From Desulfoscipio geothermicus (GTDB lineage Bacteria; Bacillota; Desulfotomaculia; Desulfotomaculales; Desulfallaceae), in contig JAENYF010000032.1 in NCBI GenBank assembly GCA_016841905.1, positions 1 through 36,783 of the forward strand: 36,783 bases of DNA, read 5' to 3'. A program made the translations under genes and the position numbers. The stretch's first letter is position 1. Each line of letters opens with the position of its first letter. Of this stretch, positions 8,340 to 17,718 are shown in pieces. Under the pieces are notes generated by a model, which did not search any database, was not told the origin of the DNA, and was given only the letters and a program-made list of their open reading frames with translations.

Positions 8340-9059
8340 TCAATATTTTGCTTTTATTTCAGCTAAAATAGCTATAACCGCAGCAACCTTATCTACGGCC
8401 TCAGTCACCGGACGGCCCACCACCAGGTGACTGGCACCTGCCTGAACGGCCTCTCCCGGTGTCATCACCCGTCTCTGGTCGTCCAACTGCGCTCCGGCCG
8501 GGCGGATGCCGGGGGTGATAATTTTAAAATCCGACCCACAGGCATCACGCACCAGCTTAATCTCCTGGGGTGAACAAACCACCCCGTCCAAACCCGATGC
8601 CCTGGTCAGCAGTGCCCAGGAGCGTACCCGCTCGGCGATCTCATCCGTGAAGCCCATTTCATGTTGATAAGCTTGCCGGTCAATGCTGGTAAGCACGGTT
8701 ACCGCGACCACCAGCGGGGCCGGAATACCCAGCCGGTGAGCTTCTTCCCGGGCGGCTGTCCCGGCAGCCCGCATCATGGCACTGCCCCCCGAGGCATGTA
8801 CATTGATGATCGAAGCCCCTGAACGCACCAGTACCCGGGCGGCCTTGCCGACGGTATTTGGTATATCGTGCAGTTTCAGATCCAGGAAAACTTGCGCACC
8901 CGCAGCCACTATCTCTTGGACGATTCCGATCCCGGTCGCGTAAAACAATTCCATGCCCACTTTGAAAAACCCCACGTGTCCGGCCAGTTCGCCCACCAGG
9001 TCCAATGCCTTTTCCCGGCTGTCCACGTCCAGAGCTATGATTAATTTATCCTTTGACAA
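8340..9059 (-). CDS. pyrF: Orotidine 5'-phosphate decarboxylase
   Basis: Converts OMP to UMP, the last step of de novo pyrimidine synthesis. The 239 residues form a complete TIM barrel: the N-terminal ALDVDS (9-14), the catalytic DLKLHDIPNT (D60, K62, D65) and the C-terminal phosphate-binding TPGIRP and VVGRPV segments are present. The start is TTG, with an AAGGAGTG ribosome site 8-9 bases upstream that lies around the end of pyrD; the gap to pyrD is only 7 bp, so the genes are cotranscribed. It is the last gene of the pyr cluster here; pyrE, which often follows, is absent and glutamate dehydrogenase comes next. Confidence 0.95.
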   Translation of the reverse strand: MSKDKLIIALDVDSREKALDLVGELAGHVGFFKVGMELFYATGIGIVQEIVAAGAQVFLDLKLHDIPNTVGKAARVLVRSGASIINVHASGGSAMMRAAGTAAREEAHRLGIPAPLVVAVTVLTSIDRQAYQHEMGFTDEIAERVRSWALLTRASGLDGVVCSPQEIKLVRDACGSDFKIITPGIRPAGAQLDDQRRVMTPGEAVQAGASHLVVGRPVTEAVDKVAAVIAILAEIKAKY

Positions 9060-9066
9060 CTATTCA

Positions 9067-9993
9067 TCACTCCTTGTTTATATCTCGCTGGGCCAGGCCA
9101 ACCAGTTCACTGATCTCATTAAAACTGTGTTCCTTCATATAGTGCTCAATACCCTCCACCACATCCAGGGTGGCCCTGGGATTGACGAAATTACCAGTGC
9201 CTACCGCCACCGCCGTAGCGCCGGCCAGGATAAACTCCAGGGCATCTCTGGCGGTCATAATTCCACCCATGCCCAGGATGGGTATAAGAGGCATTGCCCG
9301 GTGCACCTGCCAGACTGCCCGCACCGCCACCGGGCGTATAGCCGGGCCGCTTAACCCACCGGTAATGTTGCCCAGCACAGGCCTGCGCCGGTCCACATCT
9401 ATAGCTATGCCCACGAGAGTATTAATCATGGACAGCGCGTCTGCCCCGGCCCCGGCCACGGCTTCGGCCATAACTACTAAATCCGTAACATTGGGCGACA
9501 GTTTGACGATTACAGGCAGCTCGGTAGCCGACTTGACCGCTCTGGTTACCTCGGACGCAGTAAACGGATCACTGCCAAATTGAATGCCCCCTTTTTTTAC
9601 GTTGGGACAGGATATATTGACTTCTAAACCGGCCACACCGGTGACCCCGTCTAAACGGCGAGCCACCTGAGCATAATCCTCCAGCGTATCGCCGGCGATA
9701 TTTATAATCACCGGCACGCCCAGAGCAGCTAGCTGAGGCATGATTTCCTCAGCTACGCGCTCAACGCCGGGGTTCTGCAGTCCAATGGCATTGAGCATCC
9801 CTGAAGGTGTTTCAGCAATGCGCGGCGGGGGGTTGCCCAGCCGGGGTTTAAGCGTAGTACCCTTCACCGTAATGGCCCCTAGCCTCTGCAGGTTAACATA
9901 AGTTTGGTATTCCAAACCAAACCCGAAGGTACCGGAAGCTGTGGTCACAGGATTTTTCATGACTATGCCACCTAAATTCACTAAGGTATTCAT
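9067..9993 (-). CDS. pyrD: Dihydroorotate dehydrogenase, class 1B catalytic subunit
   Basis: Oxidises dihydroorotate to orotate with FMN, passing electrons to the PyrK subunit and on to NAD. 308 residues. The N-terminal [13 protein letters not shown] (14-26), [11 protein letters not shown] with catalytic Cys129, and the C-terminal phosphate-binding GMGGI and GTGNF loops are visible. A Cys as catalytic base and the partner pyrK mark class 1B. The open frame extends 30 codons further upstream, but ATG at 9991-9993 overlaps the pyrK stop by one base (taATG), typical of translational coupling, so this start is chosen. Confidence 0.95.
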   Translation of the reverse strand: MNTLVNLGGIVMKNPVTTASGTFGFGLEYQTYVNLQRLGAITVKGTTLKPRLGNPPPRIAETPSGMLNAIGLQNPGVERVAEEIMPQLAALGVPVIINIAGDTLEDYAQVARRLDGVTGVAGLEVNISCPNVKKGGIQFGSDPFTASEVTRAVKSATELPVIVKLSPNVTDLVVMAEAVAGAGADALSMINTLVGIAIDVDRRRPVLGNITGGLSGPAIRPVAVRAVWQVHRAMPLIPILGMGGIMTARDALEFILAGATAVAVGTGNFVNPRATLDVVEGIEHYMKEHSFNEISELVGLAQRDINKE

Positions 9994-10802
9994 TACCAGA
10001 CCACCTCCCCTGCCGCAAATACCGGCCCATCCACACAGGCGTGCCGGTAGGTTTCCATGCCGCCGGCGTCCTTCACCCGGCAAACGCAGGACAAGCAGGC
10101 GCCCACGCCGCAGGCCATTCTTTCTTCTACCGATACCTCACCCGGCACTCCGGCATATTGCAGCATACCACAAAGCGTCTTTAACATCGGCGCCGGCCCG
10201 CAGGCATAAACATAATCTAGTTTAAGCTGCAGTTCCTCCGCCAGCAAATCAGTAACCGGACCATGGTAACCGGCAGAACCATCATCCGTAGCTACGCCAA
10301 CGGAAAAACCCAGCAATTTAACAGCGTTATGAATCAGCAGGTGCTCAGCATTTCGTGCACCCAGCAGCACCTTTACCTGCTGAGCATTGCCTGCCCTGGC
10401 CAGCTCCTGCAATAAAAAATACAGCGGCGCAGCTCCAATGCCACCGCCTACCACCACCAGGCGCGGGACAGCAGCAGTACCGGTTTGCTCCCCGGTTAAT
10501 GTAGTAAATCCGCGCCCCAAGGGACCCATAACATCAAGCAAACCATCCCGGCGGCCGGCCAGCCAAGTTGTACCCTGACCCACTACTTGAAACATTATTT
10601 TTACCAGGCCGGATCGACGGTAAACCGCATGAATACTTATCGGCCGTCTCAGCAGCGGATCACTGTCCTCCCCGCAGCGAATATGAATAAATTGTCCGGG
10701 CACAGCCGCCTGGGCTAGAGATGGGGCCAATAATTCAGTAACCCATACACCTGGCCCAGTTTCCTGACAATCGGTAATTTCCGCCTTCAATAATTGAGAC
10801 AT
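9993..10802 (-). CDS. pyrK: Dihydroorotate dehydrogenase electron-transfer subunit (FAD, 2Fe-2S)
   Basis: Transfers electrons from PyrD to NAD. 269 residues, in order: a ferredoxin-reductase-like FAD domain with RRPIS (52-56), an NAD-binding region with [11 protein letters not shown] (117-127) and YACGPAPML, and a C-terminal [2Fe-2S] cluster site CGVGACLSC...C (C231, C236, C239, C256). The frame is open 10 codons further upstream, but ATG at 10800-10802 has a strong aggggg site at 10812-10819, so it is preferred. It is the first gene of a pyrK-pyrD-pyrF subcluster, about 600 bp from pyrC. Confidence 0.93.
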   Translation of the reverse strand: MSQLLKAEITDCQETGPGVWVTELLAPSLAQAAVPGQFIHIRCGEDSDPLLRRPISIHAVYRRSGLVKIMFQVVGQGTTWLAGRRDGLLDVMGPLGRGFTTLTGEQTGTAAVPRLVVVGGGIGAAPLYFLLQELARAGNAQQVKVLLGARNAEHLLIHNAVKLLGFSVGVATDDGSAGYHGPVTDLLAEELQLKLDYVYACGPAPMLKTLCGMLQYAGVPGEVSVEERMACGVGACLSCVCRVKDAGGMETYRHACVDGPVFAAGEVVW

Positions 10803-10881
10803 AAAACTATCACCCCCTGAATTCACTTCCATATTAATGATTGTATCTTAGAAACTATTAGCTGTAAATTTTTTACCTTAA

Positions 10882-10910
10882 CGTACAACAACAGCAAATT
10901 ATACTGTCAA
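10882..10910 (-). promoter_or_regulatory. Weak candidate promoter for pyrKDF
   Basis: A consensus -35 TTGACA (10905-10910 on the minus strand) is followed after 17 bases only by a poor -10 (TGTACG). It would allow pyrKDF to be transcribed separately from pyrRBC, which fits the long gap to pyrC. Confidence 0.25.
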
Positions 10911-10966
10911 GATAAGCGTTTTTTCCAGATTTTGCTCAAAATCATGAACATTGTACAACTTTACAG

Positions 10967-10972
10967 TATACT
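10967..10972 (+). promoter_or_regulatory. Candidate -10 box for the small gene at 10998
   Basis: TATACT lies 26 bases before the start codon. The hexamer 17 bases further up (ATGAAC, 10944-10949) is a weak -35 match, so this is only a candidate. Confidence 0.3.
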
Positions 10973-10997
10973 ATGTTAATAAAAGGGGGTATTACCT

Positions 10998-11150
10998 ATG
11001 TCGGATAAAGAGCTTGCCATTAATGCATTAACCCAAATGATTAAATCTAACAACGAAAAAGCCGAAAAGAACCAAGAGCTAAAAGATTGGTTTCACAACC
11101 TGAACCTAGACCTGATGCAAGCGGTAGAATCCCTCCGAAAAAACGCTTGA
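10998..11150 (+). CDS. Small acidic/amphipathic protein of unknown function (50 aa)
   Basis: A 50-codon frame begins with ATG behind a strong ribosome site (aaagggggt, 10982-10990, 7 bases away) and a TATACT box. The product starts MSDKELAINALTQMIKSN and is hydrophilic and probably helical, with many Lys, Glu and Asn and one Trp. It has no signal peptide, membrane segment or Cys. It runs opposite to the flanking pyr genes and ends shortly before a GC-rich hairpin. I do not recognise the family. Good ribosome site, normal codon use and a following hairpin make a real gene likely; its role is unknown. Confidence 0.6.
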   Translation: MSDKELAINALTQMIKSNNEKAEKNQELKDWFHNLNLDLMQAVESLRKNA

Positions 11151-11204
11151 AGCAGGTCTTCTTAATCCCCCTAAACTAAACCGGGTTAAGGCCCGTTTAT
11201 AATA

Positions 11205-11237
11205 AGCCCCGAACGGTATTTTTCTCCGTTCGGGGCT
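11205..11237. terminator. GC-rich hairpin between pyrC and the small gene
   Basis: A perfect 12-bp stem (agccccgaacgg / ccgttcggggct, loop tatttttct) lies between the convergent ends of pyrC and the 50-aa gene. Neither side has a good T-run, so it may be a weak bidirectional terminator or an RNA-stabilising hairpin. Confidence 0.5.
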
Positions 11238-11418
11238 AAGAATTTCAACGACCCGGCCGGCTAGTAAAACCGACCGGATTTAACACGGTTCTACACTCCT
11301 GTAACGGCACCAGTGAAAAATCAAAACCTGATAAAGCCATTCACAGGTGAATATCCACCTTGCGCAGCAGGTCAGCGATGTGAGGAGAACCTGCCGTGCC
11401 GGTGGAGATAGCAGCAGG

Positions 11419-12687
11419 CTATACCGTATAGCTACAATGGCCTGACCGAATCGTTATGACCGGCAGTCCTTGTAAGGTGCGGCCAGCAAAGGGAGTATTT
11501 TTACCCTTGCCGGCAAAGCGCTCGGGGTCCACTATTTCCGTAATACCAGGGTCGATGATGGTAATATCTGCTGCACTTCCCTCGGTCAACTTACCCCGGT
11601 CAATCCCCAGTATGCGGGCCGGGTGGTAGGCTAATTTAGCCACCGCCTGCAGCGGGGTAAGGATGCCGGTGTGCACCAGCTCTGTCCAAACCAGCCCCAC
11701 CGCGGTTTCCAGCCCCACCAGGCCAAAGGGGGCCAGGTCGAATTCCACGTTCTTTTCGTCAAAGGTATGGGGTGCATGATCAGTGGCGATTACATCAATA
11801 GTACCGTCGGCCAACCCTTCCCGCAGCGCCTGCACATCTTGGTCCCCGCGCAGCGGCGGGTTAACTTTGGCCGCAGTATTATACAGGGCCACTGCCCGGT
11901 CGGTTAAAGTGAAATGCTGGGGCGTGGCCTCCGCAGTCACCGGGTACCCACGTTTTTTGGCCTCCCGAACCAGGGCTACCGAACCGGCGGTGCTCAGGTG
12001 GGCGATGTGGAGCGGGCAGCCGGTTTCGGCAGCCAGAATAATATCCCTGGCCACCATCACCTCTTCAGCAGAGGCGGGAATCCCTTTCAGCCCCAAAATG
12101 GTTGATTGATAGCCCTCGTGCATTACCCCGCCCGCCGCCAGGCTTTTTTCCTCGCAATGGGAAATCACCGGTGCATCCAGCATTCGGCAGTATTGCATGG
12201 CCCGGCGCATCAGCCCGGCATCGGAAACCGGCCGGCCGTCGTCGGAAAAGGCCACTGCCCCGGCGTCACGCATATCACCCAGTTCAGCCAATTCCTCACC
12301 CCGGCTGCCCCGGGAAATCGCGCCAATGGGGTAGACATTAGCCTGGCCTGACTCGGCCGCTCGCCGGCGGATAAACTCTATAATAAAACGGTTGTCTGTC
12401 ACCGGGTTGGTGTTAGGCATACAAGCCACCCCGGTAAAACCGCCCCGGGCGGCCGCAGCAGTGCCCGTGGCAATAGTTTCCTTGTACTCATAGCCAGGCT
12501 CCCGCAGGTGCACATGCATGTCGATAAAACCTGGTGCCACTAGTTTGCCGGTAGCGTCAATTATTTCCGTGTTTTCATCTGGCGCAAACGGGCTGCTAAT
12601 GATGCCGGCCTGCACATATACATCAGCCGTCTCATCCCTGCCCGAAGCCGGGTCCAATAAACGGCCGCCCTTAATAATCAGCTTCAT
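11419..12687 (-). CDS. pyrC: Dihydroorotase
   Basis: Cyclises carbamoyl-aspartate to dihydroorotate. 422 residues, the size of class I dihydroorotases. Metal-binding motifs of the amidohydrolase barrel are seen in order: [10 protein letters not shown] (H58, H60), SHCEE, HIAHLST and ATDHAPHT. The substrate-binding MPNTNP motif follows the first block. The frame opens five codons upstream with GTG, but ATG at 12687 has GGAGGTG 6 bases before it and is chosen; it overlaps the pyrB 3' end by 17 bases, indicating cotranscription and coupling. Confidence 0.95.
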   Translation of the reverse strand: MKLIIKGGRLLDPASGRDETADVYVQAGIISSPFAPDENTEIIDATGKLVAPGFIDMHVHLREPGYEYKETIATGTAAAARGGFTGVACMPNTNPVTDNRFIIEFIRRRAAESGQANVYPIGAISRGSRGEELAELGDMRDAGAVAFSDDGRPVSDAGLMRRAMQYCRMLDAPVISHCEEKSLAAGGVMHEGYQSTILGLKGIPASAEEVMVARDIILAAETGCPLHIAHLSTAGSVALVREAKKRGYPVTAEATPQHFTLTDRAVALYNTAAKVNPPLRGDQDVQALREGLADGTIDVIATDHAPHTFDEKNVEFDLAPFGLVGLETAVGLVWTELVHTGILTPLQAVAKLAYHPARILGIDRGKLTEGSAADITIIDPGITEIVDPERFAGKGKNTPFAGRTLQGLPVITIRSGHCSYTV

Positions 12688-13609
12688 TATGAGCACCTCC
12701 ACCGGTAAGCAGGTATAGTAAAGCCATGCGCACCGCTACCCCATTGGTTACTTGCTCTTCAATTACAGACTCAGGTCCATCTGCAGTATCATGGCCCAGC
12801 TCCACTCCGCGGTTCACAGGACCGGGATGCATAACCAGCACATCCGGCTTAGCCAGAGACAGGCGCTCCCGGTTTAGCCCGTACAGCCTGGAGTATTCCC
12901 GCAAGCCTGGGAAGAGGCCCTGCTGCTGTCTTTCCGCCTGAATGCGCAGCATCATGACTACATCCGCGCCCTCCAGCGCCTCTTCAGTCCGGTAAAACAC
13001 CCGGGCACCGGTTTGGTTAAGTTCGGCGGGCATCAGCGTGGGCGGCCCGCAAACCCTTACCTCAGCCCCCAGGGTAGTAAATCCCCAGATATTCGAGCGT
13101 GCCACCCGGCTGTGCAATATATCCCCAATTATTGTCACTGTAAGACCGGCGATTTGCCCACGGTGCTCCCGTACCGTAAACAGATCCAGCAGCGCCTGGG
13201 TAGGATGTTCATGTGCCCCATCCCCGGCATTAATTACCGCCGCTTTGACCGCTTTAGCCAGCATGTGCGGTGCCCCGGACATGGGGTGGCGCAGCACAAT
13301 CACATCAGCGCCCTGCGCTTGGATAGTCCGGGCGGTGTCATATAAACTTTCCCCCTTGGCCACACTGCTGGAGGAACTGGATATATTGACACAGTCCGCA
13401 CTCAGGTACTTGGCCGCCAGCTCAAAGGAGCCGCGGGTACGGGTGCTGTTTTCGTAAAAAAGATTCATCACGGTACGCCCCCGCAGCGTAGGCACTTTCT
13501 TAATCGGTCGGGAAATAACTTCTTTCATGGGCCTGGCTGTGTCCAGCAAAAAGCTGAGCTCTTCAGCGGTCAGGTCTTTTAATCCCAACAGGTCCTTATG
13601 TTTATACAT
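12671..13609 (-). CDS. pyrB: Aspartate carbamoyltransferase, catalytic subunit
   Basis: Condenses carbamoyl phosphate with aspartate, the first committed pyrimidine step. 312 residues. The carbamoyl-phosphate loop STRTR is at 55-59 in [13 protein letters not shown], followed by the [12 protein letters not shown] loop, HPTQALLD and the aspartate-domain [10 protein letters not shown]. No pyrI regulatory subunit gene is near. ATG at 13607-13609 has a GGAGGGGG site about 9 bases upstream. A PyrR-type attenuator lies in the 157-bp gap after pyrR, so expression should fall when UMP is high. Confidence 0.95.
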   Translation of the reverse strand: MYKHKDLLGLKDLTAEELSFLLDTARPMKEVISRPIKKVPTLRGRTVMNLFYENSTRTRGSFELAAKYLSADCVNISSSSSSVAKGESLYDTARTIQAQGADVIVLRHPMSGAPHMLAKAVKAAVINAGDGAHEHPTQALLDLFTVREHRGQIAGLTVTIIGDILHSRVARSNIWGFTTLGAEVRVCGPPTLMPAELNQTGARVFYRTEEALEGADVVMMLRIQAERQQQGLFPGLREYSRLYGLNRERLSLAKPDVLVMHPGPVNRGVELGHDTADGPESVIEEQVTNGVAVRMALLYLLTGGGAHNEADY

Positions 13610-13637
13610 TAAAGGGAACCCCCTCCCTAATAAATAA

Positions 13638-13668
13638 GCCTCCCCGGTGAATAAACCCCGGTGGAGGC
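13638..13668 (-). terminator. Attenuator terminator upstream of pyrB
   Basis: Leftward RNA would form a stem of gcctcc/ggaggc plus ccgg/ccgg with a one-base bulge, followed by a modest T-rich run (ttatttatt), 29 bases before the pyrB start. An alternative upstream stem at 13683-13711 (aacaggga / tccctgtt) and the PyrR site complete an attenuator. Confidence 0.6.
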
Positions 13669-13682
13669 CGACTGAGCTGTTG

Positions 13683-13750
13683 AACAGGGATATGCACGAC
13701 TAATCCCTGTTAGAGATTTAAGCTCTCCCTTGTCAGCCTCACAGGACCGC
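13683..13750 (-). promoter_or_regulatory. PyrR-binding leader element between pyrR and pyrB
   Basis: On the minus strand GCGGTCCTGTGAGGCTGA (13733-13750) followed by caaggga fits the PyrR RNA-binding consensus (AGUCCaGaGAGGCU). An 8-bp stem (13683-13690 with 13704-13711) and the terminator at 13638-13668 follow. By the known mechanism, UMP-bound PyrR stabilises the first hairpin and favours termination before pyrB. Confidence 0.85.
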
Positions 13751-13766
13751 TTAAAAGGAGCAAATT

Positions 13767-14385
<619 letters not shown>

Positions 14386-14418
14386 CGTACTAATCCCGTT
14401 TTACACTATGTATCCTTA

Positions 14419-14435
14419 CCGGCCTCACGGGACCG
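14419..14435 (-). promoter_or_regulatory. PyrR-binding site in the pyrR leader
   Basis: On the minus strand CGGTCCCGTGAGGCCGG followed by taagga matches the PyrR binding-loop consensus and closely resembles the second site at 13733-13750. It begins some 20 bases after the predicted transcription start. Confidence 0.85.
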
Positions 14436-14462
14436 ATTTATAAGGTGTTTTTTTCTTAACAC

Positions 14463-14491
14463 ATACTATCAAAAACAACAAGATGCGTCAA
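14463..14491 (-). promoter_or_regulatory. Promoter of the pyr cluster
   Basis: TTGACG (14486-14491), a 17-base spacer and TAGTAT (14463-14468) on the minus strand give a good sigma-A promoter just ahead of the PyrR leader and about 150 bases upstream of pyrR. Confidence 0.7.
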
Positions 14492-14516
14492 CATTTTTTA
14501 TGGCATATAAAGTATT

Positions 14517-14792
14517 TTAAAGCTTGTTAATACCTAGAAATATCAAGGTCACCCCCAGCATGATCGCAGCCATACCCGGGAAAGACACTTTGCCGGCCAG
14601 CCCCACCAGTCCAAGAGTGGTAACGATAATCAACACGGTGGGACCGACCATAGCCAGCACGGCATTAATTTTAAAGGCTGTCTCCACCTTATTAAAATGG
14701 AGCATTAATATAGCCGCTGTAAATTCAATGGTGGCTGATAAAAACCGCATGGCAGCCATAGAAAAGACAATTTTATCAAAGATAAAAAACAT
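14517..14792 (-). CDS. YqhV-family small membrane protein (DUF2619)
   Basis: 91 residues with three hydrophobic segments (roughly 10-33, 42-63 and 68-89). The pattern RFLSATIEFTAAILMLHFNKVETAFKINA-type N-half, then VGPTVLIIVTTLGLVGLA, resembles Bacillus YqhV, which lies beside sporulation genes in that genus; its function is unknown. ATG at 14790-14792 is preceded by GGGGGTGG, so the 20 codons of open frame further upstream are excluded. It sits just upstream of the pyr promoter on the same strand and is divergent from the MFS gene. Confidence 0.75.
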   Translation of the reverse strand: MFFIFDKIVFSMAAMRFLSATIEFTAAILMLHFNKVETAFKINAVLAMVGPTVLIIVTTLGLVGLAGKVSFPGMAAIMLGVTLIFLGINKL

Positions 14793-14881
14793 TATTATCC
14801 ACCCCCGATTATTTACTATCTTTTCTATGCTGGGACGGGCATTAAAATGCATAGCACTTAGCCGGAGGAGGTAAAATATCG

Positions 14882-14947
14882 ATGTTCAAGAAAGGATGTG
14901 TATTATTATGGGGGCGAAAGCCGGAGCAGCTGCACTGGGCGCCATAG
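14882..14947 (+). CDS. Possible 21-aa leader peptide overlapping the MFS gene start
   Basis: The strongest ribosome site in this region (ggaggaggt, 14864-14872) is placed 9 bases before ATG at 14882. That ATG opens a 21-codon frame ending TAG at 14945-14947, in a different frame from the transporter and overlapping its start. It could be a coupling leader peptide, or the mark of a frameshift at the transporter N-terminus. Confidence 0.35.
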   Translation: MFKKGCVLLWGRKPEQLHWAP

Positions 14948-16260
14948 CCGGCGTACCATTTATTATGGTGCTGGGCAATTCCATGCTCATACCGGTACTG
15001 CCGCAGCTGCAAGAAGCGCTTAAGCTCAGCGAGTTTAAAAGCAGCATGGTTATAACCGCATTTTCCATACCCGGTCTGCTCATTCCGTTGGCCGGCTTTA
15101 TATCCGACCGCATCGGCCGCAAAAAAGTTATTATTCCCAGTTTAATTTTATACGGCCTGGGTGGCATCATTGCCGGGCTGGCAGCAATGTTCCTCGACAG
15201 CAGGGCCTACGCTTGGATTATTGGCGGTCGTGTTATCCAGGGTATCGGTGCTGCGGGCACCACCTACATCGCTATGGCCTTGACCGGAGACTTGTTTACC
15301 GGTCACCAGCGCAGCAAAGCGCTGGGAGTAGTGGAAGCCGCCAATGGTTTTGGCAAAGTGCTCAGCCCGGTACTGGGCGCCGCCATTGGCTTAATTACCT
15401 GGTACGCCACATTTTTATTCTTCCCGGCCATTGTCATTCCCATTGTCCTGGGCGTCTGGTTTTTAATCAAGGAACCGGAAAGCAACCGCGCTACTAAAAG
15501 CATTGCCCAGTATAAAGAGTCCATTAGCAAAGTCTTTAAAGAAAAGTCTGTATTATTATCCACTATTTTCCTGACCGGTACAATAGCTTTGCTGCTTCTA
15601 TTCGGTATGTTATTCTTTCTCAGCGACTACTTAGAGGAAACAGTTGGTTTGCAGGGGATAGTTAAAGGAGCGGCCCTGGCTGTGCCTGTATTATTTATGT
15701 CGGCAACCTCATATATGACCGGCCTGTTTATTAAGCAAAACGTCAAGCTGATGAAGTGGCTGGTGGTAATTGGACTCGGGTTGGTGGCAGCCTCGCTGAT
15801 CGCATTAAACATTTACGAGAACATTTATTTTTTCTTCGCCGGTATATCCATTGCCGGGTTGGGTACGGGTTTGCTTTTACCTTGTTTAAATACTATGATT
15901 ACCAGCACCACCGCCACCGAGGAAAGGGGCCTCATTACCTCTATCTACGGTAGTGTGCGCTTTTTAGGCGTAGCCGCCGGTCCTCCCCTGTTCGGCTATC
16001 TAATGGAAATCAGCAAAGCGTACATGTACTGGGGCGGTGCCATACTGGCCGGAGCAACGGCAGTAATCGCCCTGTTTTTCATCAGAGTCAAGGATTTGGA
16101 TATGGCTGGCTCTAACAAACAAGGGCAGCAACCGCAACAAGCATATACTCCGCCCACGCAGGCTGTAAGAACAGAGTTCGTATTTGCGCCGGCCCGCAAA
16201 CCGCTGCCTGAACAAAAAGAAACCGAGGTGAATAACAAGCAGTCTAAATCTAAATCATAA
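14896..16260 (+). CDS. Major facilitator superfamily transporter
   Basis: About 454 residues with 12 predicted membrane segments. The MFS motif A GFISDRIGRKK lies in the loop after TM2 (about 67-77), and a motif-C-like GFGKVLSPVLGAAIG occurs in TM5, as in the DHA drug:proton antiporters. The last 50 residues are an unusual hydrophilic, Gln/Pro-rich tail (KQGQQPQQAYTPPTQ onward). The start could be ATG 14896 or ATG 14908; the latter has aaagga 11 bases upstream. It faces the DUF4870 gene tail-to-tail with only 2 bp between. The substrate cannot be told; multidrug or small-metabolite export is a guess. Confidence 0.85.
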   Translation: MCIIMGAKAGAAALGAIAGVPFIMVLGNSMLIPVLPQLQEALKLSEFKSSMVITAFSIPGLLIPLAGFISDRIGRKKVIIPSLILYGLGGIIAGLAAMFLDSRAYAWIIGGRVIQGIGAAGTTYIAMALTGDLFTGHQRSKALGVVEAANGFGKVLSPVLGAAIGLITWYATFLFFPAIVIPIVLGVWFLIKEPESNRATKSIAQYKESISKVFKEKSVLLSTIFLTGTIALLLLFGMLFFLSDYLEETVGLQGIVKGAALAVPVLFMSATSYMTGLFIKQNVKLMKWLVVIGLGLVAASLIALNIYENIYFFFAGISIAGLGTGLLLPCLNTMITSTTATEERGLITSIYGSVRFLGVAAGPPLFGYLMEISKAYMYWGGAILAGATAVIALFFIRVKDLDMAGSNKQGQQPQQAYTPPTQAVRTEFVFAPARKPLPEQKETEVNNKQSKSKS

Positions 16261-16262
16261 CG

Positions 16263-16610
16263 TCAGCCATTAAACCAGGTATTCGCGTATTTCGATGTTA
16301 TCGGATAGTAGTAATATTCGCCGGACAGACATTTAATAACCGCCACAATCGCTAAGATCGCGTAAACCAGTCCCAATATAGCCAGGGGAATAATCAGTAA
16401 AATACCGATGAGGATCAAAGATAGTACCCCCACTGCCATGCACAGAAGCATGGCTATAATGTGCATAGTCAGGGACTCCCGGGCATGGTGGTTAACAAAA
16501 TCGTCATCCTTCTTTAGCAAATAAACAATCAGAGGCACCAAAATAGGTAGGCCAAAGAATATAGAACCATGACAAATCGCACCCATCAGTTTGCTTTCAG
16601 GTGAAACCAT
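16263..16610 (-). CDS. DUF4870 (Tic20-like) membrane protein
   Basis: 115 residues with three hydrophobic segments. The sequence SPESKLMGAICHGSIFFGLPILVPLIVYL..., the charged KKDDDFVNHHARESL block and the second half with LGLVYAILAIVAVIKCLSGEYYYYP fit the DUF4870 family, small membrane proteins of unknown role. ATG at 16608-16610 has GGGAGGTG 6-7 bases upstream, so an upstream open-frame extension of 13 codons is rejected. It follows the metallopeptidase gene on the same strand after 60 bp. Confidence 0.8.
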   Translation of the reverse strand: MVSPESKLMGAICHGSIFFGLPILVPLIVYLLKKDDDFVNHHARESLTMHIIAMLLCMAVGVLSLILIGILLIIPLAILGLVYAILAIVAVIKCLSGEYYYYPITSKYANTWFNG

Positions 16611-16670
16611 AAATTCACCTCCCATACGCCTGCCTATAATGTATATCAAATATATTGTTCTTGTTAATGG

Positions 16671-17408
16671 TTAAAAAGTGAGCACCGGGCCGTACTTTTT
16701 CAACCAGCGGCGCCGATTTTTGTAATCCGGCATAAGTGCTTCCACCAGGCCCCAAAATACTGGACTATGGTCCATCCTTTTTAAATGACACAATTCGTGT
16801 ATGATCACGTAATCAATGACTTGTTCGGGAGCCATCACCAGGTGCCAGTTAAAGTTCAAATTACCTTTTTCCGAACAACTGCCCCAGCGATGCTTTTGTT
16901 CCTTGATCCTGATTTTTGCCAGTTCAATGCCAATCATACTTGCATAAAAATTAATTCGCTCGTTTATAACTAAATTAGCTTGTTTTTTATACCATTTAAC
17001 CAGAGCACTTCGAACCGCACCTGCCCCGCCCTCTAGATACACAGCCTGCGGCACCTTAACCAGCATTTGTCGTCCATTTATTATTACTGCCTGATGCTGC
17101 ACTTGCTCATTAGCCTGCACCTTGATCTCAAACCTGTTACCTAAGAAAAAGAATTGCTCCCCGTCCACAAATAATCTGGGCACGGGGCACCCGGCTAAGG
17201 CCGCTAAATAATCCATTTTTTCCAATATCCAAGTGCTTTTATCCTGCATAATGCTGCTAACCATCATAGTGTTATAGGTTAACGGGGCCGTCACCTGAAC
17301 CCCATCCTTTGCATCAACCATTATTTTCAATGAAGTTGCTATATGACTGTATTTGATTGTGTATTCAATCACTCGATCACTGAATACTAAGTGGGGCAAA
17401 GCAGGCAC
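16671..17408 (-). CDS. YgjP/WLM-type M48-like zinc metallopeptidase
   Basis: 245 residues of the YgjP (DUF45) family, cytoplasmic SprT-like zinc peptidases. The zinc site HELCH is at 204-208 with a third ligand H214 in RMDHSPVFW; the family hallmark QKHRWGSCSEKGNLNFNWHL precedes it (171-190). The start is GTG at 17406-17408 and has no good ribosome site, so the true start may be a little further in. Natural substrates are not established. No related gene is nearby. Confidence 0.82.
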   Translation of the reverse strand: MPALPHLVFSDRVIEYTIKYSHIATSLKIMVDAKDGVQVTAPLTYNTMMVSSIMQDKSTWILEKMDYLAALAGCPVPRLFVDGEQFFFLGNRFEIKVQANEQVQHQAVIINGRQMLVKVPQAVYLEGGAGAVRSALVKWYKKQANLVINERINFYASMIGIELAKIRIKEQKHRWGSCSEKGNLNFNWHLVMAPEQVIDYVIIHELCHLKRMDHSPVFWGLVEALMPDYKNRRRWLKKYGPVLTF

Positions 17409-17718
17409 CAGCTTTCAATACATGTCTATATTATTTTCTCATTAATTTTCCTGTTTAGCAACTCAACTATGCAGCAAATAGCGAGATGCCTGCCGCCAAG
17501 GCTCCTAAGATTTAAGCATTTGGATATAATTTACCGCCTCTCATGATATAAACAATAGCGCCTTTATTTGGTAGGCCAACCAGGTAACCAATTAGACAAA
17601 TATTGAATATTTTTTACCAAGTGCAAAGCAATCCCTAGCCCGGTTAATAACTCAAAGGGGGTGTGCGCCGCATGCGAAATTAGTACGCATGCAATTATCG
17701 GAGGGGGAGTTGATCACG
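17409..17718. other. Intergenic region upstream of the ComA-like gene
   Basis: This 310-bp stretch has no gene I can support. It contains a hairpin (ttggt...accaa, about 17568-17591) and a 7-bp inverted repeat gcatgcg / cgcatgc at 17672-17694 just before the ribosome site of the next gene, which might be an operator or mRNA hairpin. Confidence 0.4.

Larger units (their letters stand above)
10803..11418. other. Gap in the pyr cluster between pyrC and pyrK
   Basis: This 616-bp stretch sits where carA/carB (pyrAA/pyrAB) lie in many Bacillota pyr operons. It contains only a small rightward gene (10998-11150), candidate promoters on each strand and a strong hairpin at 11205-11237. At 11241-11418 I see no gene; the pyrC frame stays open for about 24 codons after its stop but matches nothing I know. 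Confidence 0.6.

Noticed and set aside
9941-10225. Rightward open frame across the pyrK/pyrD junction
   Set aside because: Antisense to two well-supported genes; Pro/Arg-rich composition typical of a shadow frame.
11345-11418. 24-codon in-frame continuation after the pyrC stop
   Set aside because: It resembles nothing, has no start signal and PyrC is already full length.
14886-15170. Leftward open frame opposite the MFS gene start
   Set aside because: Antisense shadow of membrane-protein coding sequence without a ribosome site.
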